Assembly: GCF_000469325.1 (NCBI RefSeq)
Contig: NZ_KI271600.1
Coordinates: 1 to 52,033, forward strand
Origin: Schleiferilactobacillus shenzhenensis LY-73
GTDB lineage: Bacteria > Bacillota > Bacilli > Lactobacillales > Lactobacillaceae
Length of the DNA stretch: 52,033 bases
Reading direction: 5' to 3'
Shown: one piece after another, positions 48,264 to 52,033 of the stretch
Numbering within the stretch: the first letter of the stretch is position 1
Layout: every line of letters begins with the position of its first letter
Notes under the pieces: model-generated
What the model was told of the DNA's origin: nothing
Databases searched by the model: none
Seen by the model: the letters and a program-made list of their open reading frames with translations, nothing else
Translations under genes and position numbers: made by a program

Positions 48264-49805
48264 TCAAACCGGCCGATCAAAAAAGCCTTCATCGTCATCG
48301 TCACTGTCGAGCGTAACCCCTTCATCATCATAGAAGTCAAGGACGTCCATGAGGATGTCAGCACTCAGATCATCATCATAATCGGAGTCGTTATACAGGC
48401 CAAAAGTCAGTGGAAACAACACTTGCACCCAGGAGCGGGCCCGCATCGTTTGCATGGCACTGGGGTCGCCGGCAAAAACGGCTTTCGTGATGCGCTTTAA
48501 AATACGCTTGTACCGTGCTTGCGTCAACTCTCCAGATTCCCCAACGGTCAGCAGCATGCCTAGAACGATCTCTGGTTCGCTGCTGATAAATGGGGCTTGC
48601 AGATTGGTGAAGATGGCAATCAGTGTATCTTGCAAGTCGGTCAACATCTTCTTGGGGTAACTCACATGAGTGACTGATGCGTTCAAGAGGCTGAGCGCCG
48701 CACTCAATGGCGAGCCGTCACTCCAAGGCATTAACTGAAGCCCTTTTTCCGCTCGGGCATACCGTGTGGCCGCTTGAAAAACGGCAGTCCGCATTTTAGC
48801 CGGCAAAGCCAGTTTTGGAACGTTGCGTTGATCGGCAATCAGCATATCTGTCAGTAAGGCGGCCGCTGTCGTCCGGGTCCCGACATGCTGGTCGTCTGTG
48901 GCAGTAATATGGGCAAAAAGCCACTGGCCATCCATAACCGTTTGGACGACATGGACAATCTGGTCTGAGGTCAAATCAGCATCACTAATCTGGAAATAAG
49001 CGTCAGTCAGGTTGTCAATATCCCCTCGCTTAATCGTCTCCAGGTCTTTTGCCAGCGTTGTGTCGTTAATCGCCGCAGCACCCAGTGAATCAGCGGAAGC
49101 AGCACCCGTTTGCTGTAAAAGGTAATCAGCGAGATCCTTCACTTGGGCTGGGGATACCTTTCTTCCGCTGACGACAGCGTCACCAACATCCGCATGATCA
49201 CGTAAGTATGTTACAAACGACTGTGCAATCTGGCTGCCACTGACGTCTTCCGGCGGTGCTGGTGTCACCTCAGCCTTGGACTTTGCCGGGTCAGAAGACT
49301 TCACTGCCGCTTTAGTTTGTGACGTGGCAAAATGAGCGCTCAACTGCCGATTAATCGCCGCCACGTCCAACGGTGTACGGTCCTCTGCATCATCACCACC
49401 GCCTGAATCTTCAGCCGGACTGGCCCCGCGCCCGGTGACACAATACGGCACCGGTGCGCGGTGGAAGCCCGAGGCCGGCAGCACTTTCTCCAGGTGGATT
49501 AAATGCTTCCACTCATCTCCAAAGTCGTAGGTATACATCACGTTGCTGTCTTCCAGGAGCGGCCGCGCCAGCGTCTTGGCTTCGTCCCCCTGAACGGTCT
49601 CGTCACCTGCTGGCCCGTAGTGCACTTCTGCGTTTTGCGTGCTGTAAAAATCATGCAGGTGTTCGTCGCTCCAGTCGAACGCGATTTGAATGATCGTGTG
49701 CAAGTCCGCCAAGGTCACGGTATCAGGTACCACGACCCGCCGCCAGACCGGCGGATGAAATCCTCGTAAAGTAATCTTCAGTTGCAAACTTTCCTTTTCT
49801 GCCAC
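48264..49805 (-). CDS. pRiA4b ORF-3-like protein with long C-terminal extension
   Basis: About 513 residues. The first 140 match the plasmid pRiA4b ORF-3/IS1096 TnpR-type domain: LKITLRGFHPPVWRRVVVPDTVTLADLHTIIQIAFDW, HDFYS, YTYDFGDEWKHLIHLEKVL. This is followed by an acidic, low-complexity linker and a helical C-terminal 300 residues with no family known to me, ending in a run of aspartates. The GTG at 49805 is preferred over the ATG at 49811, which is only 2 nt from AAAGGAG. Despite the name, nothing around suggests an active mobile element. Function unknown. Confidence 0.75.
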   Translation of the reverse strand: MAEKESLQLKITLRGFHPPVWRRVVVPDTVTLADLHTIIQIAFDWSDEHLHDFYSTQNAEVHYGPAGDETVQGDEAKTLARPLLEDSNVMYTYDFGDEWKHLIHLEKVLPASGFHRAPVPYCVTGRGASPAEDSGGGDDAEDRTPLDVAAINRQLSAHFATSQTKAAVKSSDPAKSKAEVTPAPPEDVSGSQIAQSFVTYLRDHADVGDAVVSGRKVSPAQVKDLADYLLQQTGAASADSLGAAAINDTTLAKDLETIKRGDIDNLTDAYFQISDADLTSDQIVHVVQTVMDGQWLFAHITATDDQHVGTRTTAAALLTDMLIADQRNVPKLALPAKMRTAVFQAATRYARAEKGLQLMPWSDGSPLSAALSLLNASVTHVSYPKKMLTDLQDTLIAIFTNLQAPFISSEPEIVLGMLLTVGESGELTQARYKRILKRITKAVFAGDPSAMQTMRARSWVQVLFPLTFGLYNDSDYDDDLSADILMDVLDFYDDEGVTLDSDDDDEGFFDRPV

Positions 49806-49865
49806 GACCATATCTCCTTTGCTTTTTTTCTGCGGTCAATTCGACGTCAAGCTGATCAGGAACAA

Positions 49866-50381
49866 CTAACCGCCATGGCCCTTTACCCAGGCTTCCGCCA
49901 CCTGGTGCCAGTCCTGCGTCGCCGAATAAATTTTTTGATACTTCCTGGGCATCTGGGCCCAGCCAACCGTATCCAGCACGGCCAAATAATCGCGGTACAG
50001 CTGGCTATCCTCGCCAATCGTCCCTGTTTTTTGATATTCTTTCAGGTCATCCGCAAGGTCTGGCCGGGCAACGATCTGATCGTCCGGCACATCGTAGAAA
50101 TGCAGCCTACCCTTGACCGGAAACGGGGTGACCAGGTTCTTCACGCGGACAGGCCAGGCATACATGCCTTCTGCATCGGCCTGGGGTGTCCCGGTAATAT
50201 CTACGATGGCGAGTGCGTACCCGTTGGCCAAACCGAGGCCAAAGTCATCTCGGGACGGCTGACTGGCACTGACCAGCAGAAATTGGCGGACAGCGCCCGG
50301 CCGCCACGTCCGGTATTCGTAGGGCTTGTCGCCCAAGATAATGTCCCATGCGTACGGTTGTTTAATCGATAAGGCCTTCAT
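49866..50381 (-). CDS. ASCH domain protein
   Basis: 171 residues from the ATG at 50381: MKALSIKQPYAWDIILGDKPYEYRTW is the start of an ASCH (PUA-like) fold, with GYALAIVDITG as the second typical strand. ASCH proteins are thought to bind RNA or modified nucleosides. The remaining 80 residues carry no known motif. Only a weak ribosome binding site (GGGGGC). Unlinked to the neighbours. Confidence 0.82.
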   Translation of the reverse strand: MKALSIKQPYAWDIILGDKPYEYRTWRPGAVRQFLLVSASQPSRDDFGLGLANGYALAIVDITGTPQADAEGMYAWPVRVKNLVTPFPVKGRLHFYDVPDDQIVARPDLADDLKEYQKTGTIGEDSQLYRDYLAVLDTVGWAQMPRKYQKIYSATQDWHQVAEAWVKGHGG

Positions 50382-50470
50382 TATCAGCGCCCCCATTGTT
50401 GCGCTTCCATTATACCGAGAACCTTTGCAGTCACGCAAAGTGTGCTGCTGAAGCCAATCACTTTTCTTCC

Positions 50471-51709
50471 TTAGTTCTTGGCTGGTGCGGCCGCTTCCGC
50501 AACCTCCGCCTTCTTAGCCGCGTGCGCCTTGTTCACCCGGTTCAGCCAGATGACGAGGCCCATGGCGACGAGGATGTAGACCGCACCGCCGAAGCCGGTA
50601 ACAGTCATGCCCAGGTGGTCGACGATAACGCCGCCGGTGGCACTGCCCAGGGCGATACCGAAGTTAGAAAAGATGGAATTCAGCGACGAGGCCATGACGA
50701 TGGCTTGGGGGTGATCCTGCTCGGCGACGGCGAGGAAGTGCATCTGAATCGGGGCGTTGATGAGGTACATCATGACCCCCATCAAGAAAAGACCCGCCAA
50801 ACCGGTGACGCGGGTCAGAAGCGCAGCCGGGATTAAGAGGAGCAGAATGGCCTCAATCCCGAAAATACGCGGCATGCGCAGTAGGCCGCCATGATCCGCC
50901 AGACGACCGCTAAGCTGGTTACTGGCCAAGGACATCAGACCGTAAATGAACAACAGAATCGTGACGGTGCCGGTGGCGAAGCCCAGGGTGCGAGAGAGCA
51001 GCGGCCGCAAATATGTATAGACGACGTAGGCACCGGCCAGATTGAACATGGGCAGGAGCATCCCCAGCTGGATACGGCGGTCGCGGAACAATTCCAATTC
51101 ACCGCCGCTGCCCTGTTTGTGTTCAGAGGCCATCTTCCGGGCCTTATGCTGGCGCAAGTCCTGGGGCAAAGACAGCGCCATCAACACCATCGTGATGATG
51201 CTGATCACAACGATGGCCGCGAACGCCATGCGCCAACCGGCCATCGTGGCGATCCAAGTACCCAGGGGCACACCGAAAACGGAGGCAATGCTGAAGCCGG
51301 AGAAAATCCAGGACATCAGCCAGGCTTTCTTCGCCAGGGGCGCGATGTAGTTGGCAAAGGTCAGACCGATGGAGATGAGGGGCCCGGACACAATGGCAGT
51401 GATGACGCGGGACACCACCAGAACCGGGTAAGTGAAGGCGAAGGCGCTAAGGACGTTCCCGCCAATGAAGATGATCATCAAAACCAGCTCGAACCGGTAA
51501 AGCGTGTGCTGGCCCACTGCCGAGGTGACAAACGGCGTGCTCACCGCGTAGACCAGGGCAAAAATGGTGACCAGGTAGCCCACTGTAGAAACACCGACGT
51601 GAAGCTGCGTACTGATGTCGTCCAGGACGCCGACGATGATGAACTCGCTGCAGCCAAGGACGAACGCCAGCAGGATCAAGACGACGCTGCGTGTTTTAAA
51701 AGATGACAT
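50471..51709 (-). CDS. MFS transporter, DHA1 (AraJ/efflux) family
   Basis: 412 residues from the ATG at 51709 (MSSFKTRSVV), right after GGGAGGG; the open frame upstream has no start signal. Twelve helices, with GCSEFIIVGVLDDIS and GPLISIGLTFANYIAP in the first half, as in AraJ/YdeR/CmlA-like drug or sugar efflux proteins. It has a short alanine-rich C-terminal tail (AAKKAEVAEAAAPAKN). Substrate not predictable; sugar efflux (AraJ) or drug export. Confidence 0.88.
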   Translation of the reverse strand: MSSFKTRSVVLILLAFVLGCSEFIIVGVLDDISTQLHVGVSTVGYLVTIFALVYAVSTPFVTSAVGQHTLYRFELVLMIIFIGGNVLSAFAFTYPVLVVSRVITAIVSGPLISIGLTFANYIAPLAKKAWLMSWIFSGFSIASVFGVPLGTWIATMAGWRMAFAAIVVISIITMVLMALSLPQDLRQHKARKMASEHKQGSGGELELFRDRRIQLGMLLPMFNLAGAYVVYTYLRPLLSRTLGFATGTVTILLFIYGLMSLASNQLSGRLADHGGLLRMPRIFGIEAILLLLIPAALLTRVTGLAGLFLMGVMMYLINAPIQMHFLAVAEQDHPQAIVMASSLNSIFSNFGIALGSATGGVIVDHLGMTVTGFGGAVYILVAMGLVIWLNRVNKAHAAKKAEVAEAAAPAKN

Positions 51710-51821
51710 GATTTCCCTCCCGTGTTTCCCGTTTCGAAAACCATACGGCACGGGAGCGCTGCCAGTCAATGGCGGTTGGGAGAAAAAACATGTGGGCAGC
51801 GACGGAACAGATTGCCGTGGG

Positions 51822-51861
51822 CTAAGGACCCTAACACCAAAAGCCCAAGCCCGGGGCTTTC
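51822..51861. repeat. 40-bp direct repeat, copy 1
   Basis: Begins CTAAGGACCCTAACACC and ends CCCGGGGCTTTC; identical to 51981-52020, 159 bp away. The region 51710-52033 has no gene; between the copies lie hairpins such as CCGCG...CGCGG and CGGCTTCGCC...GGGCTCCGCCG. Confidence 0.85.
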
Positions 51862-51980
51862 CCCGCGCTTCGTAAACGGGCTCCGCGGCCCACAAGGGGC
51901 TAAGGCCAGGCAAGGGTAAAACCTAAGTGCGGGTTTCCGGCTTCGCCATAGACGGGCTCCGCCGAGCAGGCCACCACAGT

Positions 51981-52020
51981 CTAAGGACCCTAACACCAAA
52001 AGCCCAAGCCCGGGGCTTTC
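51981..52020. repeat. 40-bp direct repeat, copy 2
   Basis: Second copy of the repeat at 51822-51861, followed by CATAAACGAGCT, a variant of the TAAACGGGCTCC element after copy 1. The array continues past the window edge. Confidence 0.85.
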
Positions 52021-52033
52021 GCATAAACGAGCT

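Noticed and set aside
48264-49805. Mobile element, because the family name includes IS1096 TnpR
   Set aside because: No terminal inverted repeats, transposase or resolvase active-site motif nearby; the name is historical.
51822-52020. Possible CRISPR array at the right edge
   Set aside because: Only two 40-bp copies, separated by 119 bp of hairpin-rich sequence rather than a 30-40 bp spacer, and no cas genes.
1-52033. tRNA, rRNA, riboswitch or origin features
   Set aside because: I looked for cloverleaf-type sequences, T-box/specifier leaders and DnaA-box clusters and found none that I could support by eye.

Overview
The window looks like chromosomal DNA of a GC-rich member of the Lactobacillaceae. 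Reasons: Gram-positive ribosome binding sites (AAAGGAG, GGGAGG) before almost every gene, lipoprotein signal peptides ending in L-x-A/G-C, CcpA (CRE)-like boxes, GPH-family sugar symporters, and a gene set typical of plant-fibre-using lactobacilli. The strong G/C third-position bias would fit something like Schleiferilactobacillus, but that genus is an inference only. The dominant theme is uptake and breakdown of plant cell-wall or uronic-acid-containing oligosaccharides.

Left part (1-13.7 kb): a minus-strand Lpl-type ABC importer (binding lipoprotein plus two permeases) is divergent from a plus-strand set: GH2 glycosidase, F5/8-like protein, 5-keto-4-deoxyuronate isomerase (kduI), GH88 unsaturated glucuronyl hydrolase and a DUF2264 protein. 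Together these should import unsaturated uronide oligosaccharides, remove the unsaturated uronate and isomerise it. GH29 (fucosidase) and GH43 genes follow. Between DUF2264 and GH29 lies an intergenic locus built like a Fst/par type I toxin-antitoxin system.

Middle (13.7-20.7 kb): a mazEF-type module with an uncharacterised gene and a truncated gene remnant, an FMN oxidoreductase/NADP-binding pair, an aldo-keto reductase, a GPH symporter with a small companion gene, and a small exported peptide followed by a small membrane protein.

Arabinan block (20.8-37.2 kb): araA-araB-GH43, an exported GH43 arabinanase, a divergent ArsR-type regulator fused to a large C-terminal domain, an operon of GH43, binding protein, two permeases, YesL and GH43, and two tandem GPH symporters. 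Secreted arabinanase, ABC import, intracellular GH43 trimming, then AraA/AraB make a nearly complete arabinan pathway; no ribulose-5-phosphate epimerase (araD) is present here.

Right part (37.6-52 kb): an ADP-ribosyltransferase-like gene with a small partner, a ytfQRT-yjfF-type furanose ABC importer, and divergent to it a binding-protein/LytS/YesN three-gene sensor system. After these come unlinked genes (uncharacterised, pRiA4b ORF-3-like, ASCH, MFS) and non-coding GC-rich repeats at the right edge. No rRNA, tRNA, CRISPR array or intact insertion sequence was seen.
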